Below are positions 42,683-50,580 of a stretch of 64,000 bases of DNA, in pieces. The notes beneath the pieces were generated by a model, which was not told the origin of the DNA, ran no database searches, and was given only the letters and a program-made list of their open reading frames with translations. Numbering within the stretch: the first letter of the stretch is position 1; every line of letters starts with the position of its first letter. Made by a program: the position numbers and the translations under genes. The stretch comes from JAAYED01 sp040772225 (GTDB taxonomy: Bacteria > Chloroflexota > Anaerolineae > UBA1429): assembly GCA_040772225.1 (NCBI GenBank), contig JAXGYO010000002.1, positions 434,001-498,000 on the forward strand, given 5' to 3'.

Positions 42683-43891
42683 ATGAACAACTTTATCCAG
42701 TCGCCACGGTTTCTTTTCACATCCGAGTCAGTCGCTGAGGGACACCCGGATAAGGTGTGCGATCTCGTCTCGGACTCTATTCTCGATGCCATCCTCGACC
42801 AGGACCCCTACGGCCGTGTCGCGTGTGAGACAGCCGTCACGACAGGCCTGGTGCTGAATACAGGCGAGATCACGACCAAGTGCTATATCGACATACCCAA
42901 GATCGTGCGTCAGACGATCAGCGAGATCGGCTATGATAGTGCCTCCACGGGCTTTGACTGCCTTACCTGTGGCGTGATCACGTCCATCAAGGAGCAGTCG
43001 CCGGACATCGCCATGGGCGTGGACGAAGCCGCTGAGGCCAAACAGGGTGAGATGTCCGATGCAGAGATCGAGGCTGTAGGTGCCGGAGATCAGGGGATGA
43101 TGTTCGGCTATGCCTGCACAGAGACACCCGAGCTCATGCCGATGCCGATCCAGCTCGCGCATGCCATCGTCAAGCGCCTTGCGCAGGTTCGCAAGGATGG
43201 CACGCTGCCGTACTTGCGTCCCGACGGCAAGAGCCAGGTCACGGTAGAGTACCGCTACGGAAAACCTGTGCGACTCCACACGGTCGTTGTCGCCGCCCAG
43301 CACGAGGCCGACGCCACACACGAGCAGATAGAGCGCGACATCATCCAGCAGGTCGTTCGCCAGGTGGTGCCCGCAGCTATGCTGGACGACCAGACCCGTT
43401 ACTTTATCAATAGCACCGGACGATTTGTTATCGGCGGCCCCATGGGCGACGCCGGGCTCACCGGCCGGAAGATCATTGTGGACACGTACGGGGGAATGGT
43501 CCCTCACGGCGGCGGCGCCTTTTCTGGCAAGGATCCCACCAAAGTCGATCGCTCAGGCTCCTATGCCGTGCGCTGGATCGCCAAGAATGTCGTTGCCGCT
43601 GGACTCGCGGACCGTTGCCAGATACAGATCGCCTATACCATTGGCGTGGCGCGACCTGTGGCCCTCAACATCGAAACGTTTGGCACTGGCCGGATACCCG
43701 ATGCGGCCATCGAGGAGCTGGTCAATGCACACTTTGATCTGCGCCCGGGCGCCATCATCCGTGACCTGCGGTTGAGGAGACCCATTTACAAGCCCACCGC
43801 GGCCTACGGCCACTTTGGGCGCACCGATATCGACGCACCCTGGGAGAATACAGATCGCGCTGCGGCTCTCCGATCAGACGCTGGTCTATAG
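42683..43891 (+). CDS. metK: S-adenosylmethionine synthetase
   Basis: MetK makes SAM from methionine and ATP. The 402-residue product has the family blocks: FTSESVAEGHPDKVCD at the N terminus, GAGDQGMMFGYA (ATP-binding GAGDQG), and GGGAFSGKDPTKVDRS near the C terminus. Length and motif order are normal. The ATG at 42683 was preferred to a longer frame from 42614, which would lack the usual N terminus. It ends the riboswitch-controlled operon, followed by a terminator. Confidence 0.97.
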   Translation: MNNFIQSPRFLFTSESVAEGHPDKVCDLVSDSILDAILDQDPYGRVACETAVTTGLVLNTGEITTKCYIDIPKIVRQTISEIGYDSASTGFDCLTCGVITSIKEQSPDIAMGVDEAAEAKQGEMSDAEIEAVGAGDQGMMFGYACTETPELMPMPIQLAHAIVKRLAQVRKDGTLPYLRPDGKSQVTVEYRYGKPVRLHTVVVAAQHEADATHEQIERDIIQQVVRQVVPAAMLDDQTRYFINSTGRFVIGGPMGDAGLTGRKIIVDTYGGMVPHGGGAFSGKDPTKVDRSGSYAVRWIAKNVVAAGLADRCQIQIAYTIGVARPVALNIETFGTGRIPDAAIEELVNAHFDLRPGAIIRDLRLRRPIYKPTAAYGHFGRTDIDAPWENTDRAAALRSDAGL

Positions 43892-43910
43892 TCTCTCCCA
43901 TTGATCATCA

Positions 43911-43943
43911 AAGGGGGGCGATGCTACGCATCGCCCCTCTTTG
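43911..43943 (+). terminator. Terminator after metK
   Basis: GGGGCGATGC and GCATCGCCCC pair around a TA-containing loop, followed by TCTTTGTC and preceded by AAAG. Confidence 0.85.
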
Positions 43944-43998
43944 TCAATCTCGCGGCGTCCCGCGCCTGCTGTCGCCCTGCTCGGTGACGCTTTCGGAC

Positions 43999-44026
43999 TT
44001 GATGCGCCAGCATGCTTTGCTATAAT
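43999..44026 (+). promoter_or_regulatory. Promoter of the glycan cluster
   Basis: TTGATG (43999-44004), a 16-base spacer and a perfect TATAAT (44021-44026), about 110 bases before the first gene. The leader contains several short inverted repeats of unknown meaning. Confidence 0.65.
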
Positions 44027-44136
44027 CGAGCCATGGTTAGGCGGTAGCCTGACAGAGTCTCGCGCGAGGCGCTCAGGATCCCGGTAACAGGGAATCAGCC
44101 TGGCACAGGACACAACGGCCAAAGGGGGCTGCAACT

Positions 44137-45087
44137 CTGCGCGCACTCATCACCGGCATCGGAGGGTTTGCTGGTAGCCACCTCGCCGAGCATCTGCTGG
44201 ATGCCGGCCTTGAGGTCTATGGGCTGCTCTCCCCTCGAGGAGCACTCACCAATCTTGCTGGCATCGCACAGGATTGCACCCTCAAACGTGTGGACCTGGT
44301 TGACTATGACCAGGTCAGGCGCGCCATCGAGGATATCGCCCCGGAATGCATCTACCATCTTGCGGCCCGTGCGTCGGTGCCTGCAGCCTGGCGTGATCCC
44401 GCATCAAGCCTGCAGAACAACATTCTGGCGCAGCTGAATGTTCTTCGCGCAGTGACCGATGCTGGCGCATCACCCCGTGTCCTCATTGTGGCCTCTGCTG
44501 ACGAATACGGTCGCGTACAGCCCGAGGATCTCCCTGTCGATGAGGATACGCCCCTTCGCCCCGTAAACCCCTATGCGGTGAGCAAGATCACCCAGGACTA
44601 TATGGGACTACAGTATCATCTGAGCCATGGATTGCCGGTTGTCCGCGTACGCCCCTTTAATCACGCGGGGCCCCGCCAGGAGACCGGGTTTGTCATCTCC
44701 GACTTTGCGTCGCAGGTTGCGGCGATCGAGCGGGGTAAGCAGGCGCCCGTTCTGAGTGTCGGGAACCTGAGTGCCGAGCGAGACTTTAGCGACGTTCGCG
44801 ACGTGGTGCGCGCATATCATCTGGCTCTCACGCAGGGCGAACCTGGCGCAGTGTACAACATTGGTGCAGCAAAGGCCGTCGCAGTCAGCGACATTCTGGC
44901 ATCTCTGCTCCAGCAGAGCAGTACCGACATCGCTGTCACTCAGGATCCAGAGCGCATGCGTCCCAGCGATATCCCGCGTATCGTCGCCGATTGCTCGCTG
45001 CTGCGCGCCACCACCGGTTGGGAACCGAGAATCCCGCTGGAGCGTACGTTGTCAGACACGCTAGACTATTGGCGCACACGCCCTTGA
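44137..45087 (+). CDS. rmd: GDP-6-deoxy-D-mannose reductase, probable CTG start
   Basis: The 316-residue product is an NAD(P)-dependent sugar epimerase/dehydratase-family reductase. The Rossmann motif ALITGIGGFAGSHLAEHLL is directly at the N terminus. The active site Y-x3-K is in NPYAVSKITQDY, and FNHAGPRQETGFV and RDFSDVRDVVRAY are hallmarks of GDP-4-keto-6-deoxy-D-mannose reductase. No ATG, GTG or TTG occurs in frame upstream of the Rossmann motif before a TGA at 44050. The best start is CTG at 44137, with AAAGGGGG upstream. Beginning at the GTG at 44290 would delete the nucleotide-binding site. With gmd downstream it should produce GDP-D-rhamnose. Confidence 0.88.
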   Translation: MRALITGIGGFAGSHLAEHLLDAGLEVYGLLSPRGALTNLAGIAQDCTLKRVDLVDYDQVRRAIEDIAPECIYHLAARASVPAAWRDPASSLQNNILAQLNVLRAVTDAGASPRVLIVASADEYGRVQPEDLPVDEDTPLRPVNPYAVSKITQDYMGLQYHLSHGLPVVRVRPFNHAGPRQETGFVISDFASQVAAIERGKQAPVLSVGNLSAERDFSDVRDVVRAYHLALTQGEPGAVYNIGAAKAVAVSDILASLLQQSSTDIAVTQDPERMRPSDIPRIVADCSLLRATTGWEPRIPLERTLSDTLDYWRTRP

Positions 45088-45125
45088 CTCGTCCGACAAT
45101 GGCATACGGAACAAAGGAGCGCTTT

Positions 45126-46094
45126 ATGGGTAAACGAGCCTTTATCACGGGTATAACCGGACAGGACGGTTCCTATCTGGCCGAGCTGCTGCTGGAAAAG
45201 GGCTACGAGGTGATCGGCATGGTGCGGCGCAGCAGCATGCCCAACCTGGGCCGTATCAGCCCGATCATGGATAGGATCACACTCGTCAACGGCGATCTAC
45301 TGGACCAGGTGTCGCTGTTGCACCTTCTCCAGGAGTACAAACCTGATGAGGTCTACAACCTGGCCGCCCAGTCATTTGTGCCTACGTCCTGGGACCAGCC
45401 TGTCCTGACGGCCGAGTTTACAGCGGTGGGCGTCACTCGCGTGCTCGATGCCATGCGGATGGCGGTTCCCAACGCTCGCTTTTACCAGGCTTCCAGCAGC
45501 GAGATGTTCGGCAAGGTGCAGGAGGTCCCGCAGAAAGAGACCACACCCTTCTATCCACGCAGCCCCTATGGCGTCGCCAAAGTATATGGACACTGGATCA
45601 CGGTAAACTACCGCGAGAGCTATGACCTCTTTGCCGTGTCGGGCATCCTCTTTAACCATGAGTCTCCCCGGCGCGGCATGGAGTTCGTAACGCGCAAAGT
45701 GACCCATGCTGCCGCCCAGATCAAGCTCGGTCTGGCATCAAGGCTGCCCATGGGGAATCTGGACGCGCGCCGCGACTGGGGGTTTGCCGGAGATTATGTG
45801 CAGGCGATGTGGCTGATGCTGCAGCAGGATGAGCCCGATGACTATGTTGTGGCCACCGGAACGCAGCACTCGGTACGGGATCTGCTCCGCATCGCCTTCG
45901 AGGCGGTGGATCTGAACTATGAGGACTATGTAGAGATCGACCCACGTTTTCTCCGGCCGGCGGATGTCTATGAGCTAATCGGCGATGCCACCAAGGCCAA
46001 GAACAAGCTGGGCTGGGTACCCGGGGTCACCTTTGAGGATTTGGTGCAGATGATGGTCGAAAACGACCTACGTCTGCTGAGAGATCAACGTTAG
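45126..46094 (+). CDS. gmd: GDP-mannose 4,6-dehydratase
   Basis: Gmd converts GDP-D-mannose to GDP-4-keto-6-deoxy-D-mannose, the substrate of the upstream reductase. The product of about 322 residues has the TGITGQDGSYLAELLL nucleotide motif, SSSEMFG, Y-x3-K in PYGVAKVYGHW, and ILFNHESPRRGMEFVTRK, typical of the family. The start has AAAGGAG eight bases upstream. It follows rmd in the same operon, so the sugar made is probably GDP-D-rhamnose. Confidence 0.95.
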   Translation: MGKRAFITGITGQDGSYLAELLLEKGYEVIGMVRRSSMPNLGRISPIMDRITLVNGDLLDQVSLLHLLQEYKPDEVYNLAAQSFVPTSWDQPVLTAEFTAVGVTRVLDAMRMAVPNARFYQASSSEMFGKVQEVPQKETTPFYPRSPYGVAKVYGHWITVNYRESYDLFAVSGILFNHESPRRGMEFVTRKVTHAAAQIKLGLASRLPMGNLDARRDWGFAGDYVQAMWLMLQQDEPDDYVVATGTQHSVRDLLRIAFEAVDLNYEDYVEIDPRFLRPADVYELIGDATKAKNKLGWVPGVTFEDLVQMMVENDLRLLRDQR

Positions 46095-46138
46095 CGACGC
46101 ATACTATGGGGGCCGCTAGACACTGGATAGGGGGTAAG

Positions 46139-47569
46139 ATGGCCAGGACACAGATCAGATTCGGGACCGACGGCTGGCGAGCGGGCATCGGCGAGGACTA
46201 TACCTTTGAGAACGTGCGTTACTGCGCCCAGGGCACAGCAGATGAGCTTATCGCCGACGGGACTGCAAGCAAAGGCATGGTTGTTGGATATGACACGCGC
46301 TATCGCTCGGAGGATTTTGCCCGCGCTGTAGCCGAGGTTTTGGCCGGCAACGGCATCACGACCTACCTGTCTACCCGCTTTATGCCTACGCCGGTGCTCT
46401 CTTATGCGATTCTGCCATACGAGACGGCCGGTGGTATCTGGATTACCGCGAGCCACAATCCGCCCACCGACAACGGGTTCAAGCTGCGGTCATCCTATGC
46501 AGGAGCCGCCGCACCGGAGACCCTTGCCTCAGTGGAGAAGCGCATCAGTGCGGCGCAGGATGCTGAGCGCGTGCAGACCATGGACTATGACGCTGCGGTC
46601 AAGAACGGGTTGATCCAACTCATCGACCCGGCGGTGCCGTACCTCGAGCAGATCGCCAAGCTCGTTGACCTGGATGTGCTCAAGGGCGCAGGTCTGGATG
46701 TTGTCGTTGATCCCATGTGGGGCGTTGGGCAGGGATGGTTCCCCAACATTTTCGATGGGGGCAAAACCAGAATTCACGAGATACACAATATCCGTCACCC
46801 GCTGTTCCCAGAGATGGCTCGCCCGGAGCCGATTGCAGACAACCTGACTACGCTCTTGCGCACCATTCCGGAACTCGGAGCGGATGCCGGGGTCGCCTTC
46901 GACGGAGATGCCGACCGGGTGGGATTCGCCTCGGAAACGGGCGAGTTTGTAAACCAGCTCCAGGTGTACGCCCTCCTGGCTCTGTACCTGCTCGAGTGCA
47001 AGCAGCAGCGCGGACCACTGGTGCGAACGATCAGCACCACGTCCATGGCGAACAAGCTTGCAGCACGCTATGGTGTCCCTGTCTACGAGACGGGTGTTGG
47101 CTTCAAGTACGTCGCCCCCAAGATGCTTGAGGTCGACGCTATCCTCGGCGGCGAGGAGAGCGGAGGCTTTGCCTTTGCTCATCACATCCCCGAGCGCGAC
47201 GGCATCCTGGCAGGTCTGTACCTGCTCGACCTCATGATCCGCCTGGACAAAAAACCCAGCGAGCTGATCGACTATCTCTACTCCCTGGTTGGCCCGCACT
47301 ACTACAATCGGATCGACGGCCGCATGGAGCCCGAGGACCGCCCTGCCGTTATTGCGCGGGTCCAGGCAGCGCGCCCGGAGACCGTCGCAGGCCTCAAGGT
47401 GGAGGAGATAGACACGCGGGATGGGTTCCGGTATGTCCTGGAGGGTGGCGACTGGTTGTTGATCCGCTTCTCCGGCACTGAGCCGGTGATCCGGGTCTAT
47501 TGCGAGACCACGCATGAGGACCGTCTCGACGATATATTGCAGGCCGGTCTCGAGATCGCGGGACTCTAG
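46139..47569 (+). CDS. Phosphoglucomutase/phosphomannomutase
   Basis: The 476-residue alpha-D-phosphohexomutase has FGTDGWRA at the N terminus, phosphoserine loop TASHNPPTDNG, metal loop DGDADR, sugar-specificity loop GGEESGG, and the phosphate-binding loop RFSGTEPVIR. GEESG commonly goes with glucose, and the neighbouring GDP-mannose genes suggest mannose phosphates; substrate preference is therefore open. It is distinct from the mutase fused to a YvcK-like domain at 2494-4764. The start follows GGGGGGTAAG. Confidence 0.93.
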   Translation: MARTQIRFGTDGWRAGIGEDYTFENVRYCAQGTADELIADGTASKGMVVGYDTRYRSEDFARAVAEVLAGNGITTYLSTRFMPTPVLSYAILPYETAGGIWITASHNPPTDNGFKLRSSYAGAAAPETLASVEKRISAAQDAERVQTMDYDAAVKNGLIQLIDPAVPYLEQIAKLVDLDVLKGAGLDVVVDPMWGVGQGWFPNIFDGGKTRIHEIHNIRHPLFPEMARPEPIADNLTTLLRTIPELGADAGVAFDGDADRVGFASETGEFVNQLQVYALLALYLLECKQQRGPLVRTISTTSMANKLAARYGVPVYETGVGFKYVAPKMLEVDAILGGEESGGFAFAHHIPERDGILAGLYLLDLMIRLDKKPSELIDYLYSLVGPHYYNRIDGRMEPEDRPAVIARVQAARPETVAGLKVEEIDTRDGFRYVLEGGDWLLIRFSGTEPVIRVYCETTHEDRLDDILQAGLEIAGL

Positions 47570-47578
47570 GGATAGGGC

Positions 47579-48376
47579 ATGCTCTTTGACACTCACGCCC
47601 ACCTGGAATCGCCGCGCTTTGAGGGCGACATCGGGGGTGCGATCGAAAGAGCCAGGGCCGTTGGAGTCACGCGTATCATCACCTGTGGATCCGACGCGCA
47701 GACCAGCGCTGCATGCGTGAATATTGCGCAGGAGTATACGGGGGTGTATGCCGCCGCTGGCGTACATCCCCATGAGGCACGAACGCTCTGTGACGAGAGC
47801 GGAGGGCTGGACGTCCATCTTTGCGACAGCTTCTTCAAGCAGACACGTGAATGGGCACGCGACCACGCCATCGTCGCCATTGGCGAGATAGGCCTGGACT
47901 ACCACTATGACTTTTCACCGAGAGCAGTGCAGCGCGACGTCCTGGCGGCACAGCTTATGCTCGCCTGTGAGCTCGGATTGCCAGTGATTATGCACAACCG
48001 CGAATCGGATAATGACTTTCAGAGCTTGCTGGAACAGGCCCCGAGCGAGCTCCGCGGTGTCTTGCACTGCTTTATGGGCGGGCCCGAACTCGCCGGCTGG
48101 GCGCTCTCGCGCGGCTTTTATCTTGGACTCGCGGGCCCTATCACCTTCAAGAACATGGAGGCGCTGGCCGCGATAGCGAGACTGGCCCCCCTGGACCGCC
48201 TCTTGATCGAGACGGACTCGCCCTACATGGCGCCGCACCCGCATCGCGGTACCCGCAACGAGCCTGCCCTGGTACGTTTTGTCGCTCAGCGTCTGGCCGA
48301 CATCCGCGGCATGGAACTGCAAGAGTTGGCACGGCACACAACCGAGAACGCAAGACGGCTGTTCGGTGTGGCCTGA
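47579..48376 (+). CDS. tatD: TatD-family metal-dependent deoxyribonuclease
   Basis: The 265-residue product has the TatD metal motifs: DTHAHLES at the N terminus, AAGVHPHEA, GEIGLDYHY, VIMHNRES, LHCFMGG and LIETDSPYMAPHPHRG. TatD proteins hydrolyse DNA 3' ends and are linked to repair. It sits nine bases after the phosphohexomutase gene and one base before the GT2 gene, so it is cotranscribed with the glycan genes without an obvious reason. Confidence 0.93.
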   Translation: MLFDTHAHLESPRFEGDIGGAIERARAVGVTRIITCGSDAQTSAACVNIAQEYTGVYAAAGVHPHEARTLCDESGGLDVHLCDSFFKQTREWARDHAIVAIGEIGLDYHYDFSPRAVQRDVLAAQLMLACELGLPVIMHNRESDNDFQSLLEQAPSELRGVLHCFMGGPELAGWALSRGFYLGLAGPITFKNMEALAAIARLAPLDRLLIETDSPYMAPHPHRGTRNEPALVRFVAQRLADIRGMELQELARHTTENARRLFGVA

Positions 48377-48377
48377 T

Positions 48378-49370
48378 ATGGCTGATATCGATATCCTGAT
48401 CGTCAGCTGGAATGTCAGCGAACTGCTGGCGCGCTGTCTTCAGTCCATACTCGATCAGGAAGGTGCAGAGCCTCCTCTCGAAGGCATGATCAGGCTCGGC
48501 GATCACCGGTTACGCGTCCACGTCGTTGACAATGCGTCATCGGATGACACCGTATCCGTTCTCCGTGCCAGGTTTCCATGGGTACATCTGCTCATTAGCG
48601 ATAGAAATCTGGGGTTCACGGGCGGCAACAACCTGGGTCTGCCCTATGCGCGCGGCGACTATGTCCTGTTGCTGAACCCTGACACAGAGCTGGCACCGAA
48701 TGCGATCGCGGCCATGCTAAACCCCATGTTGCGTGACCCGCGTACGGGGATCGTGGGACCGCGCCTGACATACGGGGACGGCACGCCTCAGCCGTCGCGG
48801 CGTCGCTTTCCCACGTTGCCGATGGCACTATGCGAGAGCACGCTGCTGGAGCTATGGTTTCCTGGCAACCGCTGGGCGCGCGCCTACCGGATGGAAGACA
48901 GACCGGACGATCTGGAGCAGCGCGTAGACTGGCTGACGGGAGCATGTCTTTTCACCAGGCGCCTCGTATGGGATCAGATCGGCCTGCTGGACGATCGGTT
49001 CTTTATGTATTCCGAAGAGCTGGATTGGTGCAAGCGTGCAGCCGATGCGGGCTGGACGTGCCTGTACGCCCCTGACGCACATGTCGTGCATCACGAGGGG
49101 CAAAGCAGCGGGCAAATCGTGGCACGCCGCCACTATCTCTTTAACACAAGCAAGGTGCTATACTGGGAAAAGCACCACGGCAGCGCCCAGGCGCGCATGC
49201 TGCGGTGGTTCTTGCTGGCAACGTTTGCGATCCAACTGGTGATTGAGAGCATCAAGTGGTTGCTTGGGCACAAGCGCGAGCTGCGTCGCGAGCGCATAGG
49301 CGCCTACCGGTGGCTGCTTGCGACCGGATTGCGTCGCCCGACAGACGGTATGGATGAGGTGAGGGCATGA
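48378..49370 (+). CDS. Glycosyltransferase family 2
   Basis: The 330-residue product has a GT-A fold: DILIVSWNVSELLARCL, VVDNASSDDTV, DRNLGFTGGNNLGL, and LLNPDTELAP with the metal-binding D-x-D-like site. MYSEELDWCKRA corresponds to the ED acceptor motif found in rhamnosyltransferase-type GT2 enzymes. The C-terminal part has a hydrophobic stretch. Given gmd and rmd upstream, transfer of a 6-deoxyhexose to a lipid-linked glycan is plausible. It overlaps the next gene as ATGA. Confidence 0.9.
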   Translation: MADIDILIVSWNVSELLARCLQSILDQEGAEPPLEGMIRLGDHRLRVHVVDNASSDDTVSVLRARFPWVHLLISDRNLGFTGGNNLGLPYARGDYVLLLNPDTELAPNAIAAMLNPMLRDPRTGIVGPRLTYGDGTPQPSRRRFPTLPMALCESTLLELWFPGNRWARAYRMEDRPDDLEQRVDWLTGACLFTRRLVWDQIGLLDDRFFMYSEELDWCKRAADAGWTCLYAPDAHVVHHEGQSSGQIVARRHYLFNTSKVLYWEKHHGSAQARMLRWFLLATFAIQLVIESIKWLLGHKRELRRERIGAYRWLLATGLRRPTDGMDEVRA

Positions 49371-50563
49371 GCAGATCACTGCGCGTTCTGATGATCTCTG
49401 GCGAGTATCCCCCCATGGAGGGCGGCGTCGCCGACTTTACTGCCATAGTCAGCGAGAGGCTGGTGGCCCGTGGAGCACAGGTGCATGTCCTGACCTCCAC
49501 AAAAGCCAGCGGTGGCTCCACGAACCACGCCCCCGTCACAGTTCACGCGCATATGGATGATTGGGGATTCAGGCCCCTCTATCGGCAGGTCCGCGAGCTC
49601 GTCACCGAACTTGAACCGGATGTGATCAACATCCAGTATCAGACGGCGGCCTATGGCATGCACCCCGCAATCAACCTGCTGCCTCGCTTTTCACCGGATG
49701 TGCCGGTTGTGGTCACGTTCCACGACCTGCGCGTACCCTATCTGATGCCCAAAGCCGCCAGGTTGCGGCGCTGGGTGAACGTCGATCTGGCCCGCATGGC
49801 CGATGCCGTGATTGCGACCAATGCACAGGACAGAGCCGAACTGCAGCAACTCTCGGGCATCAAGCGCCTGGAGACGATTCCGATTGGGAGCAACATCACC
49901 TACCACCTGCCGGAAGGGTACGATCGCGCCGTTTGGCGCGGTCAGTGGGGTGTTAGCCAGCGCGGCGTGCTGCTGTGCTTCTTCGGCTTTTTGAACGAGA
50001 GCAAGGGCGCGGTGGAGTTGATTCAGGCCCTCAAGCAGGTACGCGATGATCAGATCCCGGCCTGCTTGATGATGATCGGCGGCGCCGTAAGTTCCAGTAA
50101 TGCCTCGAACCAGCAATACTATGATCTGGTGCAGCACACGATACAGGAACTCGGGCTGCAGGACGATGTGTTCTGGACGGGCTATCTGCCCAATGATCAG
50201 GTCTCAGCCTCGTTCAAGAGCTCTGATATCTGCGTGTTGCCCTTTGCCGATGGAGCGTCCTTTCGTCGTGGCTCCCTGATGGCTGCGCTCACACACGGCG
50301 TTGCGATCGTGAGCACCCATCCGCAGGTTCCTATACCTGAGATCGTCGATCGCGTCAACATGTATCTGGTGGCGCCTGCGAATGTCGATGCCCTGGCGCA
50401 GGCGATACGTGACATCATCGCGCATCCCGAACTGCGTGAGAGACTGGAAGCCGGTGCGCGGGAACTGTCGCGTCTCTTTGACTGGGATGGCATCGCCGAC
50501 CGAACCCTCCAGCTCTATAGCAGCGTGGTGGCCGCACGTCGAGGCGGCCGGGGCACCTCTTGA
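49367..50563 (+). CDS. Glycosyltransferase family 4
   Basis: The 398-residue product has a GT-B architecture: N-terminal SGEYPPMEGGVADFTAIVSERL, and a C-terminal nucleotide-sugar domain with GFLNESKGAVELIQAL and the late acidic region (PFADGASFRRGSLMAALTHGVAIVST). It lies between a GT2 gene and two GT-C-like membrane proteins. Its start overlaps the GT2 stop by four bases. Donor and acceptor are unknown; a mannosyl or rhamnosyl donor fits the neighbourhood. Confidence 0.9.
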   Translation: MSRSLRVLMISGEYPPMEGGVADFTAIVSERLVARGAQVHVLTSTKASGGSTNHAPVTVHAHMDDWGFRPLYRQVRELVTELEPDVINIQYQTAAYGMHPAINLLPRFSPDVPVVVTFHDLRVPYLMPKAARLRRWVNVDLARMADAVIATNAQDRAELQQLSGIKRLETIPIGSNITYHLPEGYDRAVWRGQWGVSQRGVLLCFFGFLNESKGAVELIQALKQVRDDQIPACLMMIGGAVSSSNASNQQYYDLVQHTIQELGLQDDVFWTGYLPNDQVSASFKSSDICVLPFADGASFRRGSLMAALTHGVAIVSTHPQVPIPEIVDRVNMYLVAPANVDALAQAIRDIIAHPELRERLEAGARELSRLFDWDGIADRTLQLYSSVVAARRGGRGTS

Positions 50564-50580
50564 GCGTTGAGAAAACGCCG

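Noticed and set aside
44290..45087. GTG at 44290 as start of the GDP-6-deoxymannose reductase
   Set aside because: It would remove the whole cofactor-binding N terminus that is encoded in frame just upstream.
46529..47905. 458-residue minus-strand open frame over the phosphohexomutase and tatD
   Set aside because: Antisense to two intact, recognised genes; no motif found in its product.
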